From CBDDKU01 sp965230375 (GTDB lineage: Bacteria > Bacteroidota > Bacteroidia > Flavobacteriales_D > Cryomorphaceae), in NCBI GenBank assembly GCA_965230375.1, contig CBDDKU010000015.1, positions 1 through 64,000 on the forward strand: a DNA stretch of 64,000 nt, written 5' to 3'. Positions 27,999 to 36,443 of the stretch are shown in pieces (the first letter of the stretch is position 1; every line of letters begins with the position of its first letter). The notes under the pieces are model-generated. The model ran no database searches, was not told the origin of the DNA, and worked only from the letters and a program-made list of their open reading frames with translations. The position numbers and the translations under genes are program-made.

Positions 27999-29249
27999 AT
28001 GACAGGCTCAATTGCAGTAGATATAGTTATAGGGCTAGTTTTCATATTTCTGCTTTACTCTTTGCTCGCATCGGTAATAATGGAAATAATTGCTACCTGG
28101 TTTGGCTTACGAGCAAGAAACCTTAAACATGGAATTATCCGCCTTCTTACAGATGATAAGAAGCAGTCTTGGCCTGCAGCTTTTATTAGTGGCTATCTGA
28201 AGTTTTTTAGAGAAACTGAAAAAGGCTTAGCAAAGGAGTTCTACAGCCACCCTTACATTAAATATTTTTCAGAAAATAGCTATCACAGTAAACCATCCTA
28301 CTTAGCTGGATCAACATTTTCAAAAGTGCTTGTTGATTTGCTTCGAGGGCCTGAATATAATGCTGGCGACGACCCGAAAACAGCCATTAGTACATCACTC
28401 AAGGATAGACAAATTATCAATAAATCTAATTTAGATAGAACTACTGAGATAGAATATGAGACATGGCAAAACATCAATTTTCTATGGGTAGAATCTCAAG
28501 GAGATGTTGAGAAGTTTAAGCAATTAATAGAAGAGTGGTTTAACAAGGCTCAGGATCGTATTACAGGATGGTATAAAAGATACACTCAGGTCATTCTATT
28601 TTTTGTGGGTTTAGGGATAGCCATAGTTCTCAATGCGGATATTTTTCAGATAATAGATAAGCTAAATCGTGACCCTAAGGCAACCGCACTACTTGTAGAG
28701 CAAGCAGGAGCTTATTTAGAAAAAAATAGTGATTCTACAGCAGCTTTGCAGCTCAATGAAGAAGCTAGAATACAAGTACGGGCAGATCTTAAAAAAGCAA
28801 ATAATGTTCTTGGCTTAGGTGGCGGTGTTCCTGAATTATATCTCTGGGAATTAACTCAAGGTAAAACAAAGAAGGATTCTGTACTAAACATTTTTGCCTT
28901 TTATGCCGATAGTACGACTCGTAAAATCAACAAAGTTGATAGTTGTTTTATATCCAGGATGAAGGGTTGTGAAGATTTTAAAACGAGCAAAGTCAATATT
29001 GATGGAAAAAGTTATGATGCCGCATCGTTAGGTAATTGGAATAGGTTCAAATACCTCTTCGTTGGTAGATCATTATCTAGTTGGATAGGGTTTGTATTAA
29101 TGGCTCTGGCCATTTCTTTAGGAGCTCCATTTTGGTTTGACCTATTAAATAAGCTAATGGCGTTAAGGGCGTCCGTGCGGGAAGGAGAGAACACGAATTC
29201 AGGCAAAAAGAAATCAGCCGGAAGCTTTAGACCTAAAACTGTAGGCTAG
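27999..29249 (+). CDS. Membrane protein, first gene of a three-gene operon with a subtilisin-like protein
   Basis: A 416-residue protein with one N-terminal hydrophobic helix (about 8-30, ending in the acidic MEIIATWFGLRAR), a long cytosolic-looking charged region, a central helix near 200-218 (VILFFVGLGIAIVLN) and a C-terminal helix near 355-375 (WIGFVLMALAISLGAPFWFDLLNKLMALR). The segment between the second and third helices is predicted outside the cytosol. The family is not recognised. The downstream gene starts at the base after this gene's TAG, so the two are translationally linked. The codon use looks more A+T-rich than the housekeeping genes, suggesting transfer. Confidence 0.7.
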   Translation: MTGSIAVDIVIGLVFIFLLYSLLASVIMEIIATWFGLRARNLKHGIIRLLTDDKKQSWPAAFISGYLKFFRETEKGLAKEFYSHPYIKYFSENSYHSKPSYLAGSTFSKVLVDLLRGPEYNAGDDPKTAISTSLKDRQIINKSNLDRTTEIEYETWQNINFLWVESQGDVEKFKQLIEEWFNKAQDRITGWYKRYTQVILFFVGLGIAIVLNADIFQIIDKLNRDPKATALLVEQAGAYLEKNSDSTAALQLNEEARIQVRADLKKANNVLGLGGGVPELYLWELTQGKTKKDSVLNIFAFYADSTTRKINKVDSCFISRMKGCEDFKTSKVNIDGKSYDAASLGNWNRFKYLFVGRSLSSWIGFVLMALAISLGAPFWFDLLNKLMALRASVREGENTNSGKKKSAGSFRPKTVG

Positions 29250-30320
29250 ATGAAAGTGACAGTAACTAAATACTTAAATGTAAGAGTAGGAAAGGCATCT
29301 TTAAATGCACCAACTTATCAATATCTCGCACCTGGCAGTGAGCTAGTTGTAGATGATAAAATATACAATGGTGATTACTATGATGGAGATGACCGGTGGC
29401 TTAGGGATGTTGGTGGAAATTATTATTGGGTAGGGGGAACAAATTACGAAGTATACTGGGGGGCAGAAAAAACTAATACTGAATCCGATCAAAAGAGTTT
29501 GGTAGAATATCTACTTGATAGATTTTCAAATGAAACTCTGATTAAAGAAATAGACTATTCTGCACCATTAAAAATTAGTAATGAGTTAAAAACATACAAA
29601 GGGAAAGGAGTTTACATAGGTATTCTGGATCACTCATTTTCAAAAAATCTAAAAATAAATAAGGCGGGTCAATCAACAATCATAAAATCTCCAGCAAGTA
29701 GTCATGGAAATGCTATGGCTACCATTATAGGTGGAAATGGTATGATTAAAGGAATTGCATCAAATACGAACCTTATAGAACTACCCATTTACAACGAATA
29801 CGGAGAACGATCCAATGAATTATTCGAGAGTGCCATTCATTATTTGAAAGAAAACAATAGCCGTAAATACTTGGTGAATATAAGCCAGTCTTTCAATCAA
29901 GAAGAGTATGGCATTCAATTTAATGAACTAATCAACTTGCAAAATGTAATTCTTATTGCAGCCGCTGGTACGGATGATGAGTTAACAAATTCGATACAAT
30001 ATCCCGCTAGTCAAAATAATGTGATTTCTGTCGGAAGTGTAACTAAGTTGCATTCAGAACTTACTATAAGCCATCAAGTCAATTTAATTGTCCCAGAAAT
30101 GGAATACTTAGCCTATGAAGACAATTCAACCTATCGCAAGGTTAATGGCGATAGTAGTGCATGTGCGGTAGTTTCAGGTATTGCTGCACTTGTGTATTCG
30201 GCCAATGAGAATTTACCTTTCAAAAGCGAGAATCTCCTGTCGGTGCTTTTGAATGAATCCGTCAAATATTCATCAATTCAGGAATTAACTCATTTACAAT
30301 TGATAAATCCACAAAAATGA
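29250..30320 (+). CDS. Subtilisin-like (S8) domain protein with N-terminal SH3-like domain; altered oxyanion residue
   Basis: A 356-residue protein without a signal peptide. Residues 1-72 (VTKYLNVRVGKASLNAPTYQYLAPGSELVV...YYWVGG) match a bacterial SH3 domain. Residues 115-330 fit peptidase S8: Asp127 in VYIGILDHSF, His152 in SSHGNAMATIIGG, and Ser302 in NGDSSACAVVSGIAAL where GTSMAAPHVAG is usual. The oxyanion-hole Asn of AAGN is Thr241 here (ILIAAAGTDD), and the Ser context is unusual, so activity may be weak or lost. It lies between two genes of unknown family in a tight operon (0-base gap upstream, 4-base ATGA overlap downstream). A cytosolic location is implied. Confidence 0.72.
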   Translation: MKVTVTKYLNVRVGKASLNAPTYQYLAPGSELVVDDKIYNGDYYDGDDRWLRDVGGNYYWVGGTNYEVYWGAEKTNTESDQKSLVEYLLDRFSNETLIKEIDYSAPLKISNELKTYKGKGVYIGILDHSFSKNLKINKAGQSTIIKSPASSHGNAMATIIGGNGMIKGIASNTNLIELPIYNEYGERSNELFESAIHYLKENNSRKYLVNISQSFNQEEYGIQFNELINLQNVILIAAAGTDDELTNSIQYPASQNNVISVGSVTKLHSELTISHQVNLIVPEMEYLAYEDNSTYRKVNGDSSACAVVSGIAALVYSANENLPFKSENLLSVLLNESVKYSSIQELTHLQLINPQK

Positions 30321-32623
30321 AAAAAGTAGTCATAGTTATTCTCTTAATGATATGTTCAGACAATTGCTTTTCTCAATATATCTACGAAGATGCTTTAAAG
30401 GTCAGAAGTCTAATTTCCGGGAATACCTTCTCATATAATGGAAACACTCCATTAAAGCTTGGCGAAAATGATCAATTGTTTAGAATACTATCTTCTTATA
30501 CAAGTAACCCTTCACCAAAAAAAGTAAAACTGACATTTGAAAACAATCCTTTTTTAAGTTTTGGAGATCCAACCAGTGGCTCTCAGAGTTCTGATGACTA
30601 TTCCGGTTACTCCAAGGAATTGAATGGCTCGGTTGGTAGCATGGACGTAACTAATCTTGCCATCGGCCTAACGGATTTTTTAATTGAACGTACGAAGACT
30701 GAATTAAATACTGCTTTCTTCAAGAGATTAAATGATGAGTTGAATGAGCAGGAAGATTTAAAGACTTTGTTCCCAAATACTGTGGCCATACTTTCTACGA
30801 TTGGGGTAGGGATATACCAATATGATCTATATCTAAATAGTCTGAGAACCGCATTTGAAAAGGATCTGAAGGGCTTAGTGGATAATGTTCCTGAAGTTTT
30901 GGAAAACTATAGAGATGAATTAGAGCAAATAAATAATTGGGGTTATCCTAGTACAGCTTTAAGTATTAATATGATTCAATGGATGCACAGAGGAGAACAG
31001 CCAGGAGATATACTCAGGATGCTTGGTGAGAACACCCACATGAAAAGGCTCTCTAGCCAAACTATACCAGACTCGAAAAGTAGTTTAGGATTAAAATATG
31101 CTTCTAATGGCATAAGAACAGTGAGTCTTCTATCTGAATCATTTAGAACTAGCGCGTCTGGTAGCGAGTACTGGGTTTCTAATAGCGAGTTGGATAAGTT
31201 GAAAGATAGAGTAGTCTTGCGCATTTACCTCGGCTTATTGTACGAGGTAGCTAAGAAAGATGAGTACAAAGACATTGCTTTTCCAACCAACGCTGATGGA
31301 GGCTCGATAACATTGATAACAGTCTTGAAAGATATTGGAGATAATTGGGATACTAAAGTCGAACCTACTTGGGATTTTATTGCATGTATGACTGACAAGG
31401 TTAAAGAGGTCCAAAATTCAATAGATGAGTATGAAAAGCTAAAAATTAGAATTTCAAAGGAGGATGTTGGTTCTAAAGACAGAAATAAACAACTTTTTGA
31501 TGGATACTACTCCGTCTTTTCTTCCACTTTAAACTTGGTAAAACATACTTACAGAGTTGAAGAATTGTCGAATCAAATTGTTGTACCTGAGAATGCTAAG
31601 AAAGTAGTTAACTACATTGAATACGGTGGTGACTTAAGTGTACAAATTGTAAACAAACAATATTCAGGTGCAATTTCTTCAGCTAGCCTCCTGCTATCTG
31701 AAATTTATGCTGAACAACTGAGTAAGAATGAGATGAAGAAAATTGAAAGCAATTTGGCTAGCTTAAACAAGAAATTGGCGAAGAACAAAATGAAGCCAAA
31801 TAAGGTCAAAAAAGATTTAGATGACCTTAAAGCAAGTATGGCCTCAGCCAGTATTCCAGTTGACACATCGGATTTTAATAGTGTTGCTCAGAAGCTTAAT
31901 TCCTTAGGAAGAACGAAGCAGGTTCTAAACCCGGATGTTTCTATGAAAACCCAAATAGTATTAGCTGAGGTAAACGAAACAATTAATTGGGATAAATTAC
32001 CAACAACACAGGCTAAACTATTAAAGTACGGATCTTTTATGGCCGCATTGGTTGAGTCAGAAAGTCCTGAACAGGCTCATGCTGCTATTGAGACTATCGC
32101 TTTACCTCCGGGGAGCTACTCTATTAAACGGGAGTCAAGATTTTACACATCACTAAATGGCTATCTTGGTGGGTTTTACGGACGAGAAATAATAGACGGG
32201 GCAGATAATGGCAACGACTTTTTTGATTTTAACAACCTTGCATTAACAGCACCAGTCGGTGTTTATTTCGGATGGGGTAACTGGGGTAAAAACCTGAAAA
32301 ATCCTTGGAGTTTTGGTTTTTCCATCCCACTTGTTGACCTTGGTAATATTGCTTCTTATCGGTTCACGAGTGGTGATGACCAAGTTGAAAGTATTCCAAC
32401 TATTCAGTTAAAAGATATTGTTTCACCTGGTGCGTTTCTTGAGTTTGGTATCGGAGGAACACCATTGTCTCTCGGACTAGGCGCGCAGCTTGGTGCAAGG
32501 TTGCGAAGTGTAGAGCCGGGAGCTGACGCCAATTCAATTGGCGACATGTATTGGCGCTATGGCTTTTCCTTGAAGGTTGATATTCCAATCTTAAACTTTT
32601 ATTCAAGTCCAGCTAGCAAATAA
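30317..32623 (+). CDS. Large exported protein of unknown function, third gene of the operon
   Basis: A 768-residue protein with a signal peptide (MKKVVIVILLMICSDNCFSQ). The middle (about 120-550) is helix-rich and charged, with a coiled-coil-like KNEMKKIESNLASLNKKLAKNKMK. The last ~170 residues have amphipathic strands and Gly-rich turns (FYTSLNGYLGGFYG, LTAPVGVYFGWGNWGKN, FGIGGTPLSLGLGAQLGARLRS, YWRYGFSLKVDIPIL) as in a C-terminal outer-membrane or beta-barrel-like module. No family is recognised. Its ATG overlaps the stop of the S8 gene. The operon pairs an inner-membrane protein, a cytosolic S8-like protein and this envelope protein. Confidence 0.65.
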   Translation: MKKVVIVILLMICSDNCFSQYIYEDALKVRSLISGNTFSYNGNTPLKLGENDQLFRILSSYTSNPSPKKVKLTFENNPFLSFGDPTSGSQSSDDYSGYSKELNGSVGSMDVTNLAIGLTDFLIERTKTELNTAFFKRLNDELNEQEDLKTLFPNTVAILSTIGVGIYQYDLYLNSLRTAFEKDLKGLVDNVPEVLENYRDELEQINNWGYPSTALSINMIQWMHRGEQPGDILRMLGENTHMKRLSSQTIPDSKSSLGLKYASNGIRTVSLLSESFRTSASGSEYWVSNSELDKLKDRVVLRIYLGLLYEVAKKDEYKDIAFPTNADGGSITLITVLKDIGDNWDTKVEPTWDFIACMTDKVKEVQNSIDEYEKLKIRISKEDVGSKDRNKQLFDGYYSVFSSTLNLVKHTYRVEELSNQIVVPENAKKVVNYIEYGGDLSVQIVNKQYSGAISSASLLLSEIYAEQLSKNEMKKIESNLASLNKKLAKNKMKPNKVKKDLDDLKASMASASIPVDTSDFNSVAQKLNSLGRTKQVLNPDVSMKTQIVLAEVNETINWDKLPTTQAKLLKYGSFMAALVESESPEQAHAAIETIALPPGSYSIKRESRFYTSLNGYLGGFYGREIIDGADNGNDFFDFNNLALTAPVGVYFGWGNWGKNLKNPWSFGFSIPLVDLGNIASYRFTSGDDQVESIPTIQLKDIVSPGAFLEFGIGGTPLSLGLGAQLGARLRSVEPGADANSIGDMYWRYGFSLKVDIPILNFYSSPASK

Positions 32624-32735
32624 TTGTAAGTTGTTATGTATCAACTACGTTACTAGGTATTGACGAATTAGGGGAACGGAACACAAGCGGATTTGAGTAC
32701 AAGGATCTAGGGCGCACCGTATCGTCGGTAGCTGG

Positions 32736-32894
32736 AAACCCAAAACTCAGCGAGTAATGGGCACCGCCTTCGTCAATAACCCAACTGCAATGCCTTATCC
32801 TTGCTACCATGTAGTTCGCTCCTAAGGTGAATTTGGCGATTACCGATGAGATTAGACCATAAAGGCAGCGATGAAATGAAAGGAGATGGCGTAA
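32736..32894 (+). pseudogene. Degenerate C-terminus of an Ada-like methyltransferase
   Basis: Translation in one frame gives KPKTQRVMGTAFVNNP, then a PCYHVVRS segment with an in-frame stop, then GEFGDYR, two more stops and TIKAAM before a further stop. This is colinear with the C-terminal half of the Ada-like gene at 25711-26547 (KPKAQRAVGTAIGKNP, PCHRVIRS, GEFGGYRW, RKAAIIGKEM). The acceptor motif PCHR has become PCYH. It lies at the right edge of the accessory block, so the block is bracketed by an intact and a dead version of the same gene end. Confidence 0.85.
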
Positions 32895-32898
32895 GCCA

Positions 32899-33387
32899 TC
32901 AATTATTCACCCCCTTCAGCTCCGCCACCTTATTCCTCAGATCATATCCTGTTTCGTAAAAGGATTTTAGGTTAGCCAGATAGAAAGTCCAGCCTTCCAG
33001 ACAGCCAATGCGGATATTAAACTTCGACTTTTCATCGGTGGGGATATTGTGCTGGGTTAGATTGACGAGCACGTGGTCTCCGATCTCTTTGAGCTGGATA
33101 TCCACGAGACAATCACCGGCAAAAGAAAACTGAAAGAAGTCCGTCCCATTTGCGGCAGTGATTCGGCCTTTTTCTGTCTCTTCGTACAAATACCAGGTCC
33201 ACTTGTAAGTGTCTCCTGATTGGGTGTTTGTGTCAGTGCCACGGGGTTCTTTTGTTTCGTTGTAATAAGTGCAGGTTTCCAGAAACCACTTTTCTATTTC
33301 CGCTGATTTCGTCCACGCATCGTAAATGGTTTCTAAACTCGTTTTTACGGCAATACTTAAGTTGAAGGAAGTCCAGTCTTGGGCCAT
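32899..33387 (-). CDS. SRPBCC / AHSA1-like domain protein
   Basis: A 162-residue START-like protein: FNLSIAVKTSLETIYDAWTKSAEIEKWFLETCTYY at the N-terminus, DTYKWTWYLYEETEKGRITAANGTDFFQFSFAGDCLVDIQL in the middle, and GCLEGWTFYLANLKSFYETGYDLRNK as the closing helix. It resembles the activator-of-Hsp90-like SRPBCC group. Ligand unknown. It is divergent from the Crp-like regulator at 33506, with about 120 bases between them that probably hold both promoters. Confidence 0.82.
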   Translation of the reverse strand: MAQDWTSFNLSIAVKTSLETIYDAWTKSAEIEKWFLETCTYYNETKEPRGTDTNTQSGDTYKWTWYLYEETEKGRITAANGTDFFQFSFAGDCLVDIQLKEIGDHVLVNLTQHNIPTDEKSKFNIRIGCLEGWTFYLANLKSFYETGYDLRNKVAELKGVNN

Positions 33388-33505
33388 GTCTAGTGTTTTA
33401 GGTTGATTTGATCTGTTTAAAATACAGCTTCATTCACTTTTAACCAACTCGGTTCCAATACACAGAGAAGGATTTCTATTTTAGCTCAACGCTTATTTTG
33501 ACCAA

Positions 33506-34111
33506 ATGGATAATCATAGTTCTGGGCACCCTTATGATATGATTCTGCAGAATGTAGCTCGCTTTGTCGACCTGACCGACGATGAGAAGGATCTATTCGT
33601 TTCTTTTTGGAAAAAGGGGAGTGCCAAGCGAAAGGAGTATGTGCTGGAGCCCGGTGGAATTACGAAGTACGAATACTTTATCACCAAAGGGTGCCTGAAG
33701 GTGTATTCTCTGGATCGAAGTGGTAGTGAACACGTAAATATGTTTGCCATTGAAGATTTCTGGACGGGCGATTTGGCCAGTTTCACCCTTCAACAACCTT
33801 CTACTTACTTTATCAAGGCGCTGGAAGATTCCGAGTTTTTGACGATTACCAAGGATAATTTCGAGCGCATGCTCCAGGAAATACCCAAGTTGGAACGGTT
33901 TTACAGGATCCTTTACCGAAACTCCCTTGTCAGCTATATCAAAAGAGCCAACGAAGGCATATCCCTGACTGCCGAAGAGCGGTATGAGATATTCTTGAGC
34001 AAATACCCGCATATCGCCAACCGAATCACGCAAAAGGACCTGGCGGCTTACCTTGGTATTACACCCGAATTCTTGAGCATGATCAGAAGCAAGATCACCA
34101 AACGCGGGTGA
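33506..34111 (+). CDS. Crp/Fnr family transcriptional regulator
   Basis: A 201-residue protein with an N-terminal cyclic-nucleotide-binding-like fold (about 20-125; YVLEPGGITKYEYFITKGCLKVY, EDFWTGDLASF) and a C-terminal winged helix (about 155-200; ITQKDLAAYLGITPEFLSMIRSK). The cAMP-contacting residues of true Crp are not conserved, as in most Bacteroidota members, and there is no Fe-S cysteine cluster as in Fnr. It may control the following genes (outer-membrane protein, DoxX, flavin reductase), which run in the same direction; this is inferred from position only. Confidence 0.87.
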   Translation: MDNHSSGHPYDMILQNVARFVDLTDDEKDLFVSFWKKGSAKRKEYVLEPGGITKYEYFITKGCLKVYSLDRSGSEHVNMFAIEDFWTGDLASFTLQQPSTYFIKALEDSEFLTITKDNFERMLQEIPKLERFYRILYRNSLVSYIKRANEGISLTAEERYEIFLSKYPHIANRITQKDLAAYLGITPEFLSMIRSKITKRG

Positions 34112-34202
34112 TCTACACGATTATAGTCTTGATCATCAGCTGTTCGCGTTTTTCTTAAACTACTTTATTTTTTAGGATTCTCGTTCGCGGGTTCTTTGTC
34201 GT

Positions 34203-34859
34203 ATGATAAAAAGAACCACCCTCGTCACCATTGCTTTTCTGGCTTTGATACAAATAAGCAAAGCCCAAATAACACTACTGGAGTTGGCTTCCGGCCCTAA
34301 GAAGACTGACTTCACATCCATCTCTTATCGGCCAATTACCCCAAAGGAAAACTTCACTATAGCTACGCTCGCTTTCTTCCAGAAGTATCACGAGAACGAA
34401 AACTTCATGTTTGACGAAGCAGGTGTACAGCCAACGCTTTACTGGAATATCAATAAAGCGCTTTCGGTAGGGCCTGGATTGTACTACAACAGCATTGTGG
34501 GCTTTTCTGAGCGGGTTTCGGTTTTATACGCGATTCGGTCACCACATTTTGTGCTAACTGCAATTCCCACCATTGCTCACTCCGAAGACTCTGGTTTCAT
34601 CAACGGGGAGCTCTTCGTGCAAATGCAGCTCACCCGACCAATAAAAGGGGAGTGGGAAGCCCTAATTAGCGGGCAATTTCTCACGTACTGGGATGAATTC
34701 TCCCGACACGCGAGAAGCTTCCAGCAGCTCAGAGCAGGTGTCAATAAAAAAGGATTTCAGTTTGGGTTAGCCATCGATTTCGATCAGTATGGGGAGTCTC
34801 CCATTACCAAGACATCACCGGGGGCATTCCTTCGAATGATATTTCAGAACAATCAATAA
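34203..34859 (+). CDS. Exported outer-membrane-like protein of unknown function
   Basis: A 218-residue protein with a signal peptide (MIKRTTLVTIAFLALIQISKA). The remainder is made of alternating strands (NFTIATLAFFQKYHEN, GVQPTLYWNINKALSVGPGLYYN, VLTAIPTIAHSEDSGFINGELFVQMQL, GEWEALISGQFLTYW, GVNKKGFQFGLAIDFDQYG), suggesting a small beta barrel. No family recognised. It is followed after 20 bases by a DoxX gene and then an FMN reductase, probably one operon downstream of the Crp-like regulator. Confidence 0.7.
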   Translation: MIKRTTLVTIAFLALIQISKAQITLLELASGPKKTDFTSISYRPITPKENFTIATLAFFQKYHENENFMFDEAGVQPTLYWNINKALSVGPGLYYNSIVGFSERVSVLYAIRSPHFVLTAIPTIAHSEDSGFINGELFVQMQLTRPIKGEWEALISGQFLTYWDEFSRHARSFQQLRAGVNKKGFQFGLAIDFDQYGESPITKTSPGAFLRMIFQNNQ

Positions 34860-34879
34860 ACAATTTAAAATATACCAAT

Positions 34880-35335
34880 ATGAAAGTGAATCAAATTTTA
34901 AACACAGAAGGCAATTGGGGAACCCTGATTGCGCGCCTTACGCTCGGAATCGTTTTGTTTCCGCACGGAGCTCAAAAGATGCTGGGCTGGTTTGGGGGAT
35001 ATGGATTCTCTGCAACCATGGACGCTTTTACTACGCAGATGAGCCTTCCCTGGATTGTCGCTCTTTCAGTGATACTGATTGAGTTCCTGGGATCGATCAG
35101 CTTGATACTCGGCTTTGCAAGTAGAGTGTGGGCTCTGGCCTTCACAGGACTTTTTGCCGGAATCATTTTCACTACACACTTAGAACACGGGTTCTTTATG
35201 AACTGGTATGGAACCCAGGCCGGCGAAGGCTATGAGTATGCGCTCCTGATCATCGGACTTGCGCTGATGGTATTGGTGAATGGCGGCGGGAAATACGCCG
35301 TAGACGGAGAATTAACGAATCGATTAAACAAATAA
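34880..35335 (+). CDS. DoxX family membrane protein
   Basis: A 151-residue protein with four hydrophobic helices. The N-terminal LIARLTLGIVLFPHGAQKMLGWFGGYGFSATMDAFT is the standard DoxX opening, with the conserved HGxQKxxG. The later FLGSISLILGFASRVWALAFTGLFAGIIF and a His/aromatic loop follow the family. DoxX proteins are small inner-membrane proteins often found with redox enzymes; here the neighbour 3 bases downstream is an NADPH-dependent FMN reductase, which supports a redox role. Confidence 0.9.
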   Translation: MKVNQILNTEGNWGTLIARLTLGIVLFPHGAQKMLGWFGGYGFSATMDAFTTQMSLPWIVALSVILIEFLGSISLILGFASRVWALAFTGLFAGIIFTTHLEHGFFMNWYGTQAGEGYEYALLIIGLALMVLVNGGGKYAVDGELTNRLNK

Positions 35336-35338
35336 GAC

Positions 35339-35887
35339 ATGAAAAAGATAATAGCACTTGGAGCGAGCAGTAGCAGTTCGTCTATCAATAAAACACTAGC
35401 CATTTACGCGGCCAATAAAATTGAAAACGCCGAAATAAATGTTTTGGATCTAGCCGACTATATGTTGCCCTTATTTAGCGTTGACGTAGAAAAGGAGTCC
35501 GGCATACCCGAAGGAGCCTATCGATTTAGTGAACTTATTGAATCGGCTGATGGCCTGGTGATTTCGCTGGCGGAGCACAACGGCTCATACACGGCGGTTT
35601 TTAAAAACCTGATCGATTGGCTTTCGCGAATTGATATGAATGTATGGAAGGAAAATCCCATTCTCCTGATGGCAACATCGCCCGGTGGAAGAGGAGGGGC
35701 TAGTGTTCTCGCGGCAGCGAAATCTTACTTTCCATTTATGAAGGGAAATGTCGTAGCAGACTTCACTTTGCCTTCCTTTTACCAGAACTTTTCTGACGGT
35801 CAGATTGTGGATATGAACTTGGAAGACAAGCTGAATGAAGGAGTAAATATGCTTGCTCAAGAAATAAAGAAAGTTGTGATCGTTTAG
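35339..35887 (+). CDS. NADPH-dependent FMN reductase
   Basis: A 182-residue flavodoxin-fold oxidoreductase. IIALGASSSSSSINKTLAIYAA is the FMN phosphate-binding loop, and ESADGLVISLAEHNGSYTAVFKNLIDWLSR is the conserved central block (usually PEYNGSIPGALKNAIDW; here AEHNGSYTAVFKNLIDW). LMATSPGGRGGASVL follows as the second flavin-contacting loop. It lies 3 bases after the DoxX gene, so the two are coexpressed. Likely physiological acceptor unknown (quinone, nitro or azo compounds are reduced by relatives). Confidence 0.9.
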   Translation: MKKIIALGASSSSSSINKTLAIYAANKIENAEINVLDLADYMLPLFSVDVEKESGIPEGAYRFSELIESADGLVISLAEHNGSYTAVFKNLIDWLSRIDMNVWKENPILLMATSPGGRGGASVLAAAKSYFPFMKGNVVADFTLPSFYQNFSDGQIVDMNLEDKLNEGVNMLAQEIKKVVIV

Positions 35888-35969
35888 ACAGAAATTTATC
35901 GCAACCCAACACTTGGTATTGTCCTTATTATGAGCATATTTAGAGAGTTAAATCAAGAACAAACCACAT

Positions 35970-36314
35970 ATGAAATTTGGCTTTAAATCAGCAATTACCA
36001 TTCTCTGCCTGGGTGTATGCTTCGCTTTTACGACTACTAACGATGGGCTAAATGCTACTTACGGCGTTAGTAGCAATGATCCATCTGCAATCGAACTTGA
36101 CCTAAACAGTGATTTCACCTTCACCTACCAAGACCACTCGCTAAAAGACGATAAGGTAGACGTGCAGGGAACATATACGCTCGAAAACAATAGAGTTCAA
36201 CTGGTTTCTGATCAAGGTCGAACCGACTTTCACAACAACTGGAAAATTGTTGAAGATGGACAAGCGGCGAAGTCTAGAAAAGGACTTTCATTTTACACCT
36301 TAAGAAGGAAGTAA
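35970..36314 (+). CDS. Small exported lipocalin-like protein
   Basis: A 114-residue protein with a hydrophobic export signal (MKFGFKSAITILCLGVCFAFT). The mature part has short strands of the kind seen in lipocalin-like or NlpE-like Bacteroidota proteins: AIELDLNSDFTFTYQDHS, VDVQGTYTLENNRVQLVSD, FHNNWKIVEDGQAAKSRKGLSFYTLRRK. No specific family is assigned. It is the last ordinary chromosomal gene before the accessory region and overlaps the end of a minus-strand gene remnant by 15 bases. Confidence 0.65.
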   Translation: MKFGFKSAITILCLGVCFAFTTTNDGLNATYGVSSNDPSAIELDLNSDFTFTYQDHSLKDDKVDVQGTYTLENNRVQLVSDQGRTDFHNNWKIVEDGQAAKSRKGLSFYTLRRK

Positions 36315-36433
36315 ATCCTTGACCATGGTGGGTTCTTGCACGGCTTCTATACGGTAGCCCCAATACTCCATCCACTCCATGATCATAGAGACCATATCGT
36401 CAGTGGCTGGAAGGCGCATTATAAAATGCCTGA
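36300..36433 (-). pseudogene. Truncated homologue of the gene at 61422-61655
   Basis: On the minus strand, HFIMRLPATDDMVSMIMEWMEYWGY and a divergent tail end in TAA at 36302-36300. This matches HFIMRFPATDDMVPMIVEWMEYWGY of the 77-residue protein encoded at 61422-61655 on the same strand, but the N-terminal half is missing; upstream of about 36433 the similarity stops. The left part of the gene was evidently cut off where the accessory block (Nmad-like gene, NACHT gene, prophage) begins. Confidence 0.8.
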
Positions 36434-36443
36434 TTTGTATTGA

